5,613 bases of DNA from Synechococcaceae cyanobacterium RL_1_2 (lineage in GTDB: Bacteria > Cyanobacteriota > Cyanobacteriia > Cyanobacteriales > JAAUPO01). A program made the position numbers and the translations under genes. The stretch spans positions 1 through 5,613 of the forward strand of contig JAAUPO010000189.1 of the NCBI GenBank assembly GCA_012033095.1, read 5' to 3'. A model generated the notes under the pieces. The model was not told the origin of the DNA. It searched no databases and saw only the letters and a program-made list of their open reading frames with translations. This document shows positions 1 to 5,584 of this stretch, piece after piece. Each line of letters begins with the position of its first letter. Positions within the stretch are counted from its first letter, which is position 1.

Positions 1-945
1 GATTTACCTTTGGTGGAACAATCCCTAACCCTTGTTTCAGCCTATGGAGCCTATCTATTATCAGAGGAGCTAGGAGGCTCCGGTGTCATTGGGGTAGTTA
101 CGGTGGGGATCATTTTAGGTAATTATGGTTCTCGCATTGGAATGAATCCTCGAACACGGTTATTGGTATCGGAATTTTGGGAATTTTTGGCATTTTTTGT
201 GAATTCCATCGTGTTTTTATTAATCGGTGATCAAATCCAATTTTCTAGTTTAATCAGTAACTTTTATTTGATTGTTGTCGCGATCGCTGCGGTGTTAATC
301 ACGAGGATCATTGCAATTTTAGTCCTAGCGAATTTTAGTAATGTGGTTGCCCAGAGTGACATTAACTTTAAAGAGCAAATTATTTTATGGTGGGGGGGCC
401 TAAGGGGGTCGGTGTCGATCGCGATCGCGTTGAGTGTCCCGACTATTTTGGGCGATCGTCAGGAAATTATTGATATTGTCTTTGGAGTTGTCCTATTCAC
501 TTTGTTAGTAGAAGGTTTAAGCACCAAGTGGCTATTAAACAAATTAGATTTAATTGGAGATCAATCCCAAAAGCGTCAATATGCCGAACTATTAGCCCAA
601 CGCCTAGCCTTCCGACGGGTTAAAGAATATCTTGATAAAATGGATAAACTCCCCGATGTAGATGAAGAATTTTATCAACTAGAACGAAAATTAATTACCA
701 ATGAACTAGCGACGGTCACCGATAAACTAGCGAAGATCGAGGAAGAAAAACCAGAACTAAAGGATGTGAGTCGGGAACAGTTACGGGCTAAATTATTAGA
801 TATTGAAGCCGATACCTATGCTGAACTCATCCGATCGGGTAGTTTAGACTCCAATCTCTCATCTGTGATCCAGGATATTTTAGTCAGATCGATCGAGGAT
901 GAACCCTACAATTTACGCCGATACGATCAGGCAGAGGAGCCGTAA
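1..945 (+). CDS. CPA1-family Na+/H+ antiporter, C-terminal part (5' truncated by window)
   Basis: The frame is open from base 1 with no upstream stop, so the TTG at 10 is an internal codon and the gene begins before the window; 314 residues are visible. The visible part starts within the membrane domain. Hydrophobic segments are followed by the CPA1 signature WWGGLRGSVSIAIALSVP at about residues 130-147 counted from the window edge; the GG-RG-S core is typical of NhaP/NHE-type exchangers. After the last membrane helix (about residues 155-178) comes a charged, helical cytoplasmic tail of about 135 residues rich in Lys, Glu and Leu. Family knowledge: these plasma-membrane proteins exchange Na+ (or K+) for H+ in pH and salt homeostasis. 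Synechocystis NhaS1/NhaS2 are CPA1 relatives, but I cannot assign this one to a subtype. The upstream ion-binding Asp motif lies outside the window. The tail ends at the TAA at 943-945, with 165 nt before argC. Confidence 0.88.
   Translation, partial: DLPLVEQSLTLVSAYGAYLLSEELGGSGVIGVVTVGIILGNYGSRIGMNPRTRLLVSEFWEFLAFFVNSIVFLLIGDQIQFSSLISNFYLIVVAIAAVLITRIIAILVLANFSNVVAQSDINFKEQIILWWGGLRGSVSIAIALSVPTILGDRQEIIDIVFGVVLFTLLVEGLSTKWLLNKLDLIGDQSQKRQYAELLAQRLAFRRVKEYLDKMDKLPDVDEEFYQLERKLITNELATVTDKLAKIEEEKPELKDVSREQLRAKLLDIEADTYAELIRSGSLDSNLSSVIQDILVRSIEDEPYNLRRYDQAEEP
280..287. repeat. HIP1 octamer GCGATCGC
   Basis: The highly iterated palindrome of cyanobacterial chromosomes. Further exact copies lie at 421-428, 3780-3787 (inside the pentapeptide gene) and 4228-4235 (upstream of ccmK3). 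Four copies in 5.6 kb is far above random expectation and supports a cyanobacterial chromosomal origin. Confidence 0.9.
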
Positions 946-1110
946 CCATGATCGTAATTCTATGTATGGATTGGTTTACACCCCATAGAACTCCCTAAAT
1001 TTGCAACAAGCCAAGATTAGTTGACTTTTGCTTAGATGAAAATGGAGTTTCCATGCTGTTTCACTGATAAAATTTCACCAACTAAATCCACGTAGGTAGG
1101 TGTAAGCATT
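946..1110. other. Spacer between antiporter gene and argC
   Basis: This 165-nt gap shows no strong terminator and no convincing promoter. A short inverted repeat ATGGA-GTT-TCCAT lies at 1042-1054, and a possible -10-like GATAAAAT lies near 1067-1074. The tandem AGGTAGGTG just before the argC ATG is at best a weak ribosome-binding site. A 16-codon frame from ATG 948 has no recognisable product. Together these suggest argC has its own promoter, but this is not demonstrated. Confidence 0.4.
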
Positions 1111-2170
1111 ATGAGTGATCAGCAAAAAATCCCCGTTCGGTATCATTGGAGCATCGGGTTACGGAGGAGTGCAATTAGTCAAAATTTTGCTAGACCATCC
1201 CATGGTAGAGATTGTGTACCTAGGGGGCAAAAGTAGTGCGGGCAAGCCCTTTGCTGATCTCTATCCCCATTTTACCCATATTTTTAATCCCATCATGGAA
1301 GCGATCGATGTGGATGTGATTGCCGATCGCTGTGAGATTGTCTTTTTAGGGTTGCCCAATGGTATCGCCTGCGATTTAGCCCCCGACCTCGTGGCTAAAG
1401 GTTGTAAAGTTTTTGATTTATCCGCTGATTATCGCTTCACCAATCTTGATAACCTACACCGCTTGGTATAAAAAAAGAACGCACCGACAGAAACCTCCAG
1501 CAAAAGTGTCTATGGTTTGCCGGAATTATATCGGGAAAAAATTCAGAGCACTGACTTAATTGGCTGTCCAGGGTGCTATTGTACGGCCAGCATCTTAGCC
1601 TTGGCTCCCCTCTTTAAACAAGGCTTAATTATGCCAGAAACTGCAATTATTGATGCTAAATCAGGAATTTCTGGGGGTGGTCGTCAAGGTAAAATTAATT
1701 TGTTACTAGCTGAAGCGGACAATTCCTTTGCCGCCTACGGTGTGGCCGCCCATCGTCACACGCCAGAAATTGAGCAGATCTGTAGTGATCTAGCGGGGGA
1801 AGAAATTTTAGTGCAGTTTACCCCCCACCTCTTACCCATGGTTAGGGGCATTTTATCTACGGTGTATGCCACCTTGCGGGATCCTGGTTTAGTACGGGAA
1901 GATTTAATTACTATCTATAATTCTTTCTATCGATCGGCTAATTTTGTGCAAATTATGCCCAACGGCATTTATCCCCAAACCAAATGGGTGATGAATACGA
2001 ATATGTGCTCCATTGGGATTGAAGTCGATCGTCGCACCGGTCGGGTGATTGTCATGTCAGCGATCGATAATTTACTGAAGGGCCAATCGGGTCAGGCGGT
2101 GCAATGTATGAATATTCGCATGGGATGGGATGAAACCTTAGGTTTACCGAAATTAGCGTTTTATCCTTAA
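1111..2170 (+). pseudogene. argC: N-acetyl-gamma-glutamyl-phosphate reductase, frameshifted
   Basis: ArgC carries out the third step of arginine synthesis, the NADPH-dependent reduction of N-acetylglutamyl-5-phosphate to the semialdehyde. Reading from ATG 1111 gives MSDQQKIPV, then an extra base near 1138 shifts the frame. The next frame gives the nucleotide-binding [10 protein letters not shown], then FLGLPNG and DLSADYRF. Around 1451-1490 the expected [12 protein letters not shown] can be read only by changing frame at about 1451, in the seven-A run 1470-1476 and at about 1489. The original frame then resumes with VYGLPELYR, the catalytic Cys (TGC 1574-1576) in [24 protein letters not shown] and a C-terminal FYP. 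Repairing the indels gives about 351-352 residues, the usual full length. GTG 1115 and TTG 1517 only open the fragments and are not real starts. The rest of the gene is well conserved, so sequencing or assembly error is as likely as true decay. The residue after CY is Cys, where Pro is usual. Confidence 0.9.
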
Positions 2171-2232
2171 TCCAGGAAAACCGACCTAGTATGGCTGGGG
2201 GTAAATTTACAATCTATGTTCAACTCTTTAAC

Positions 2233-2343
2233 AGGACTTACGCAAAAATTTCGATTCTGTCCTGGGAACCATGATGTTTGGGGATAATCTCAAGCAAGTC
2301 CCCCCAATTTGGGGGATGATTTAGGGGCTTGGGCGTAAGTCCT
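2233..2343. mobile_element. 111-bp MITE-like element with AGGACTTACGC terminal inverted repeats
   Basis: AGGACTTACGC at 2233-2243 is exactly reverse-complemented as GCGTAAGTCCT at 2333-2343. One further base matches beyond a single mismatch (ACAGG against ATAGG). The 111-bp interval is too short to encode a transposase. It contains a perfect CCCCC-AATTT-GGGGG hairpin at 2301-2315. Similar GGACTTACGC ends are, as I recall, widespread in cyanobacterial IS elements and derived miniature elements, which suggests mobilisation in trans by a related transposase. I see no clean target-site duplication. Confidence 0.6.
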
Positions 2344-2350
2344 ATTTATA

Positions 2351-2431
2351 AAGCCCCCCTGCCCCTAATGCTGGGGGAGAAATTCCTGAAAAATCATTAA
2401 AAGTTTCGCCAATTTGGGGAATTTAGGGGGC
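2351..2431. repeat. C/G-run palindromic repeat, left copy
   Basis: This 81-bp stretch begins AAGCCCCCC and ends TTTAGGGGGC, so it is quasi-palindromic overall. It contains a CCCC/GGGG hairpin near 2362-2377 and an AATTTGGGG block near 2411-2419. Its ends and cores align in direct orientation with 5504-5584, while the middle has diverged. Such CCCCCAA-TTGGGGG repeats are abundant between genes in many cyanobacteria. Confidence 0.6.
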
Positions 2432-2465
2432 AAAATACAAATTCAATTGACTTGATCAACCGCCT

Positions 2466-2571
2466 CTAAGGATCGTGAATTAAATAACTTAGAAATTTGT
2501 AGGGTATCCTTCAAGGGAGCGTAACCCATCGATATTTAAGTTTTAGATGTTATTAAATTTTTATTCCTAAG
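2466..2571 (+). repeat. 105-bp inverted repeat, arm 1
   Basis: This 106-nt sequence from CTAAGGATCG to TTCCTAAG is matched, reverse-complemented, by 5300-5404. There are only three differences: one extra T here near 2498, G against A in GGGAGCGTAAC, and T against C near the AAATTTTTATT end. The arm ends 167 nt before the pentapeptide gene. Internally it can pair GGGT with ACCC around TCCTTCAAGGGA, suggesting a weak stem-loop. No transposase is adjacent. It may be a dispersed repeat or the end of a lost element. Confidence 0.92.
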
Positions 2572-2598
2572 CAGCAATGCCCTCATACTATTTACTGC

Positions 2599-2636
2599 TA
2601 CTTGATAACGAGAGCATCAACTCACGCTATCGAGTA
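2599..2636 (+). promoter_or_regulatory. Imperfect 16-bp hairpin upstream of the pentapeptide gene
   Basis: TACTTGATAACGAGAG (2599-2614) pairs with CTCACGCTATCGAGTA (2621-2636) across a six-base loop CATCAA. Thirteen of 16 positions are Watson-Crick, one is G-U in RNA, and two are mismatched. It lies about 100 nt before the start codon and has no following T-run, so it is not a typical terminator. It could be a leader structure, an operator or a repeat remnant. Confidence 0.4.
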
Positions 2637-2693
2637 CTGGGTAAAAATCAACGATCGCATTAATCTTAAGGAAAATAAAGATAACTCCAACCC

Positions 2694-2709
2694 ATTCAAT
2701 CATTTGAAT
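2694..2709. promoter_or_regulatory. Small palindrome ATTCAA-TCAT-TTGAAT
   Basis: A perfect 6-bp inverted repeat with a four-base loop, 11 nt before the GGGGAGA ribosome-binding region of the pentapeptide gene. Its position fits a repressor operator or a leader hairpin, but I cannot name a regulator, and a short A/T palindrome can occur by chance. Confidence 0.25.
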
Positions 2710-2738
2710 TAATATTACAGGGGAGAAAACCCTAGATT

Positions 2739-4199
2739 ATGATCCTTAAACCATTGTTTAAATCCATCGAAAAATCATCTGAGGGTGAGCGTAACTCCCG
2801 ATCAAAGCTAACTTTCAAAACAATTATTCCTTGGATCAATGAAAATCCTGGATTAACGTTGGGGATGGGAGTGGGGTTAGCAATGGTAATGATCGTAGGT
2901 GCGATCGTTGGTACCCAGGTTTATGTCCAAAAGCAAATCGATCGTCGAACGGAGATCGGCCGCCAGGATGAAGCTTTTTTAAAGTTAATGGGTCAGTTAG
3001 CTAATTTGCCTGAAACGGCAGTTAAAGAACGACAAACGATTTATTTAGCCCTAGGTCGGCTCCAGGATGATCGGGCCTCTACCTTTTTAGTGGATGCCTT
3101 AGCCCAGGAAAATAAGGAGCAGGTGATTCAAGCCTTAGTCCAAGCGATCGTTAATGATGGGTTAGATATTCTGCCAGAAATTAAAGCCCTTAACTTTCAG
3201 CTCAGACAACAACTCCAAAGCATTGGAGGAAACAACATTCAGGAAATCAAGAGCCTGAAGCTGCGCTTAAATGGTACCAAACAAGCAATTGTCCAAATTT
3301 TACAATTGCACCACCAACAAATAGATACCCCCCTGTCCTTAGACAAAATTGATCTAAATGGGGATGAAACCGGCCAAGATAACTACGCCCCTAATTTGAA
3401 TCAGCTTGATTTAGCTTCAGTGAGCTTGAAAGGAACATTGATTAGCCAAGGCAATTTTCAACAAAGCGTCTTTTTTCGACAGCACAATAATGAAATTCAA
3501 ACCACTGATTTAAGTGGAGCTGATCTTAAGGATGGAGACTTTACAGAGGCGAACCTAACCCAGGTAAATTTATCCTTAACGAATTTGATGCGCACCCAGT
3601 TCTACCAGGCAAGTTTAAAGGGGGCTAACTTAGAAAAGGCGAATCTCAGTGGTGCCAAATTAGTGATGGCCCAATTGCAAAACACCAATTTTCAAGGGGC
3701 TAAGTTAACTGGGGCCATGGTGAATCAGGCTGATTTTACCGATGCGGATCTGGGCCAAGCTTCCCTGGAACAGGTTACAGCGATCGCGACTAATTTTACC
3801 CAAGCAAATTTGACCCAGGTTAATTCCCGCAATAGTGATTTCAACCAAGCAAATTTTAGTAAAGCTAATTTGCAAGGAAGCAATTTTACCAATAGTAATT
3901 TTAGTTTTGCCAATTTAAGTAAAACCAACCTCAAAGACGCGGATCTGAGCAATGTGGACTTAAGTAAAGCTGATCTAACCGGCGCAAATTTAGATGGGAC
4001 TGATTTTCGCAATGTGATGTTTGCCAAAAGCCGTACTGATCAATCCTCCGATCCAGCATCAAGTTTTGTTGTCTATCCCTTGAGTGAAGATCAAGCCCAA
4101 ATTAAAGGGGTCAATTTTAACAAGGTGTTGAATTTAGATACCCGCCAACTCCAATTTATTTGTGCCCAAGGTGGCATCCATAGCCAATGCCAAGATTGA
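2739..4199 (+). CDS. Membrane-anchored pentapeptide-repeat protein
   Basis: The protein has 486 residues. The N-terminus is short and basic, followed by a single hydrophobic segment at about residues 38-63 (GLTLGMGVGLAMVMIVGAIV) that probably anchors it in a membrane. Residues 75-195 are predominantly helical, with a HEAT-like feel (QTIYLALGRLQDDRASTFLVDALA). From residue 255 to 429 there are 35 consecutive in-register pentapeptides of the A(D/N)LXX type, with Leu or Phe at the central position in nearly all. That would give almost nine coils of a right-handed quadrilateral beta-helix. A tail follows with GVNFNKVLNLDTRQLQFIC. Pentapeptide proteins are very common in cyanobacteria and their biochemical roles are mostly unknown; I assign none. 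The ATG at 2739 has GGGGAGA about 12 nt upstream. The gene stands alone in front of ccmK3, separated by 259 nt, so co-transcription is uncertain. An antisense frame at 3725-4027 is only a shadow of the repeats. Confidence 0.93.
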   Translation: MILKPLFKSIEKSSEGERNSRSKLTFKTIIPWINENPGLTLGMGVGLAMVMIVGAIVGTQVYVQKQIDRRTEIGRQDEAFLKLMGQLANLPETAVKERQTIYLALGRLQDDRASTFLVDALAQENKEQVIQALVQAIVNDGLDILPEIKALNFQLRQQLQSIGGNNIQEIKSLKLRLNGTKQAIVQILQLHHQQIDTPLSLDKIDLNGDETGQDNYAPNLNQLDLASVSLKGTLISQGNFQQSVFFRQHNNEIQTTDLSGADLKDGDFTEANLTQVNLSLTNLMRTQFYQASLKGANLEKANLSGAKLVMAQLQNTNFQGAKLTGAMVNQADFTDADLGQASLEQVTAIATNFTQANLTQVNSRNSDFNQANFSKANLQGSNFTNSNFSFANLSKTNLKDADLSNVDLSKADLTGANLDGTDFRNVMFAKSRTDQSSDPASSFVVYPLSEDQAQIKGVNFNKVLNLDTRQLQFICAQGGIHSQCQD

Positions 4200-4458
4200 A
4201 TTTGGTCATCGGATCAAATTAATTGGCGCGATCGCAAATCAGATCCCGATAATGGCCGTCGTGATGGAAGGTAAAATCCTTTACACAACCAAGCTCATTG
4301 CAATTAATTAAACCTAATTACATCTAATTTCATTTAATTGCCTATTACCAAGAACAATAAGCTTTCACAATAGGAATAATAAAATCTCAAAACCTCGATC
4401 GTCCTAGGCAATATGGTAATTTATTAACATTCAAATATCTTATCGATGGAATAAATAT
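4200..4458. other. Intergenic region upstream of ccmK3
   Basis: This 259-nt A/T-rich stretch contains a HIP1 site at 4228-4235 and the phased TAATT array at 4305-4344. A loose inverted pair CCTATT (4341-4346) and AATAGG (about 4370-4375) and A/T-rich blocks that could be -10 elements (TAATAAAAT near 4376-4384) follow. It is long enough to contain an independent promoter for ccmK3. I see no terminator for the pentapeptide gene. Confidence 0.5.
4305..4344 (+). promoter_or_regulatory. Four TAATT motifs at 10-bp spacing
   Basis: TAATT begins at 4305, 4315, 4325 and 4335, so all four copies sit on one face of the helix, 115-154 nt before the ccmK3 start codon. Equally spaced A/T half-sites are typical of tandem binding by response regulators or of bent DNA. 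No known cyanobacterial box (NtcA, Pho box, HLR1) matches. The regulatory role is inferred. Confidence 0.4.
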
Positions 4459-4788
4459 ATGCCAGCAGCCGTGGGGGTAATACAAAGTTTAGGCTTCCCT
4501 TCCATTTTGGCCGCCGCCGATGCCATGGTGAAAGCGGGACGAGTCACCCTCGTTTACTTCGACAAAGCCGAGCGGGGGGAATTTTTAGTTGCTGTTCGTG
4601 GATCCGTTTCTGAAGTTGACCACGCCATGGAAGCAGGACGAGAAGCGGTAAAATCAACTTTTGGAGGGGAATTAGTAAGCCATTACACCGTTCCCAATCC
4701 ACCGGATAATATTGTAGCGATTTTACCCCTGGAGTTTACCGAAGCTTCCCAGGACTTTTGGGTTTTTAATCCTACGACCTACATCTAA
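4459..4788 (+). CDS. ccmK3: Carboxysome shell protein CcmK3 (BMC domain)
   Basis: This 109-residue single BMC-domain protein closely resembles Synechocystis CcmK3 as I recall it (GVIQ-LGFP, LAAADAM-K-GRVTLVY, AERG, PNPP-N). It is a minor component of the beta-carboxysome shell. Family studies report that CcmK3 does not form stable homohexamers but joins CcmK4 in heterohexamers. The residues around the pore loop are DKAERGE (35-41) rather than the K/R-x-G-S/A of other CcmK proteins. The PRPH edge motif of CcmK4 is replaced by PNPP (79-82), losing an arginine used in hexamer tiling. The C-terminus extends beyond the domain with an aromatic DFWVFNPTTYI. The ATG at 4459 has only a weak GGA upstream (4448-4450), so translation may be modest. 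ccmK4 follows after 111 nt, the usual satellite pair apart from the main ccmKLMN cluster. Confidence 0.93.
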   Translation: MPAAVGVIQSLGFPSILAAADAMVKAGRVTLVYFDKAERGEFLVAVRGSVSEVDHAMEAGREAVKSTFGGELVSHYTVPNPPDNIVAILPLEFTEASQDFWVFNPTTYI

Positions 4789-4899
4789 TTACCACGTTAT
4801 ACGTTAATTATTTACGATTTAACTTTTACACCTAAGAATTAGAACACCTTTATTATTTTTACTTTTATTTTTTAATCACTTTTAAGGAGAATAACAACT
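4789..4899. other. ccmK3-ccmK4 spacer
   Basis: These 111 nt are very A/T-rich. A tandem ACGTTAT-ACGTTAA lies at 4794-4807, followed by TTTACG and TTTTACACC blocks. No hairpin with a T-run is present, so read-through from ccmK3 is plausible, but the length leaves room for a second promoter. Confidence 0.4.
4884..4889 (+). promoter_or_regulatory. Strong ribosome-binding site AAGGAG of ccmK4
   Basis: AAGGAG lies 10 nt before the ATG at 4900 and fixes that start. It contrasts with the weak site in front of ccmK3 and would favour more CcmK4 than CcmK3 from a shared transcript. Confidence 0.75.
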
Positions 4900-5262
4900 A
4901 TGCCATCCCAATCTGCGGTGGGTTCGATCGAGACCAAAGGGTTTCCTGGGGTATTAGCAGCGGCTGATGCCATGGTCAAAGCTGGCCGTGTTACCCTTGT
5001 AGGTTATATCCGGGTCGGTAGTGCTCGGTTTAATGTCAATATTCGGGGGAGCGTATCCGAGGTAAAAACTGCGATGGCTGCGGGCATTGCGGCGGTAGAA
5101 AAAACAGAAGGGGCTACCTTGGAAAGTTGGGTCATTATTCCCCGCCCCCATGAAAATGTGGATACCATTTTACCGATCCATTACACCCCAGAAAGTGAAA
5201 TTTATCGTCAACGGGTCGAAGGTGGCGGTGCGCCCCTCCAGTCCTTACCAGGCAATAGCTAA
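4900..5262 (+). CDS. ccmK4: Carboxysome shell protein CcmK4 (BMC domain)
   Basis: This 120-residue protein has one BMC domain and closely matches the CcmK4 pattern: SAVGSIETKGFPG, LAAADAMVKAGRVTLVGYIR, NIRGSVSEVKTAM and WVIIPRPHENVDTILPI. It forms cyclic hexamers in the beta-carboxysome facets, alone or mixed with CcmK3. The pore loop is R-V-G-S-A (38-42), with the CcmK4-type Arg. Both edge elements for side-by-side packing, DAMVKAGR and PRPH, are intact. The tail after the domain is longer than the roughly 111-113 residues I recall for Synechocystis and is Gly/Pro/Ser-rich (EGGGAPLQSLPGNS). The start is set by the AAGGAG at 4884. CcmK3/CcmK4 are linked in the literature to growth at changing CO2 and pH and to altered shell permeability. 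An antisense frame at 4954-5151 is a shadow. Confidence 0.95.
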   Translation: MPSQSAVGSIETKGFPGVLAAADAMVKAGRVTLVGYIRVGSARFNVNIRGSVSEVKTAMAAGIAAVEKTEGATLESWVIIPRPHENVDTILPIHYTPESEIYRQRVEGGGAPLQSLPGNS

Positions 5263-5299
5263 AAACTAGGGTCTGTCATCATTTACACCTGAAACTCTT

Positions 5300-5404
5300 C
5301 TTAGGAATAAGAATTTAATAACATCTAAAACTTAAATATCGATGGGTTATGCTCCCTTGAAGGATACCCTACAATTTCTAAGTTATTTAATTCACGATCC
5401 TTAG
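5300..5404 (-). repeat. 105-bp inverted repeat, arm 2
   Basis: This is the reverse complement of 2466-2571 with one single-base gap and two substitutions. It begins 37 nt after the ccmK4 stop codon. On the + strand it contains a 20-codon frame (ATG 5342 to TAG 5402-5404), but this has no ribosome-binding site and is frameshifted in the other arm, so I do not call it a gene. Homology ends sharply at both sides. Confidence 0.92.
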
Positions 5405-5410
5405 CTAAGG
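5399..5410. repeat. Perfect 12-bp palindrome CCTTAGCTAAGG
   Basis: It spans the outer boundary of arm 2: bases 5399-5404 are in the repeat and 5405-5410 are outside. The left arm lacks it. It could mark an insertion or recombination junction or be incidental. Confidence 0.6.
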
Positions 5411-5503
5411 TTTCAGTTTAAAACTTAAAACTATCCTTTCTGAACTAGCTCAGGATCAACGTTTTAATGCTAATTGATGACACTCCCTAAAAGGATGTGT
5501 GAA

Positions 5504-5584
5504 AAGCCCCCCTTGCCCCCCAGTCTGGGGGAAATCACCTAAATTTTAAGCAATTAAGTCCCCCAACTTGGGGGATTTAGAGGC
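5504..5584. repeat. C/G-run palindromic repeat, right copy
   Basis: This 81-bp counterpart of 2351-2431 starts AAGCCCCCC and ends TTTAGAGGC. It holds two perfect hairpins, CCCCCAG-T-CTGGGGG at 5517-5531 and CCCCCAA-C-TTGGGGG at 5560-5574. Such structures could block exonucleases or weaken transcription past ccmK4; they lack a T-run, so I do not call a terminator. Confidence 0.65.

Larger units (their letters stand above)
2171..2738. other. 568-nt repeat-rich intergenic region
   Basis: No coding frame is supportable between argC and the pentapeptide gene. In order the stretch holds a miniature element with terminal inverted repeats (2233-2343), a C/G-run palindromic repeat (2351-2431), arm 1 of the large inverted repeat (2466-2571), a long imperfect hairpin (2599-2636), a small palindrome (2694-2709) and the GGGGAGA ribosome-binding region (about 2720-2726). 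No classical terminator with a T-run follows argC, although the C/G hairpins could stop or protect transcripts. Confidence 0.75.

Noticed and set aside
948..998. 16-codon frame just after the antiporter stop codon
   Set aside because: A purine-rich stretch precedes it, but the peptide is too short and unrecognisable to support as a gene.
1115..1471. GTG-started separate gene for the N-terminal half of ArgC
   Set aside because: The ATG at 1111 gives the expected family N-terminus before a frameshift, so this frame is a fragment of one broken argC.
3725..4027. 100-codon open frame on the minus strand
   Set aside because: It lies fully inside the pentapeptide-repeat coding region; its Leu/Lys-rich repeating product is the antisense reading of the A(D/N)LXX codons.
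4954..5151. 65-codon open frame on the minus strand
   Set aside because: Antisense to ccmK4, which is strongly supported by homology; no ribosome-binding site or recognisable product.
5342..5404. 20-codon frame inside arm 2 of the inverted repeat
   Set aside because: No ribosome-binding site, no family resemblance, and the equivalent frame in arm 1 is shifted by a single-base insertion.
5504..5584. CRISPR-like or terminator interpretation of the C/G palindromes
   Set aside because: Only two hairpins with no regular spacers, and neither is followed by a T-run; they fit dispersed cyanobacterial palindromic repeats better.
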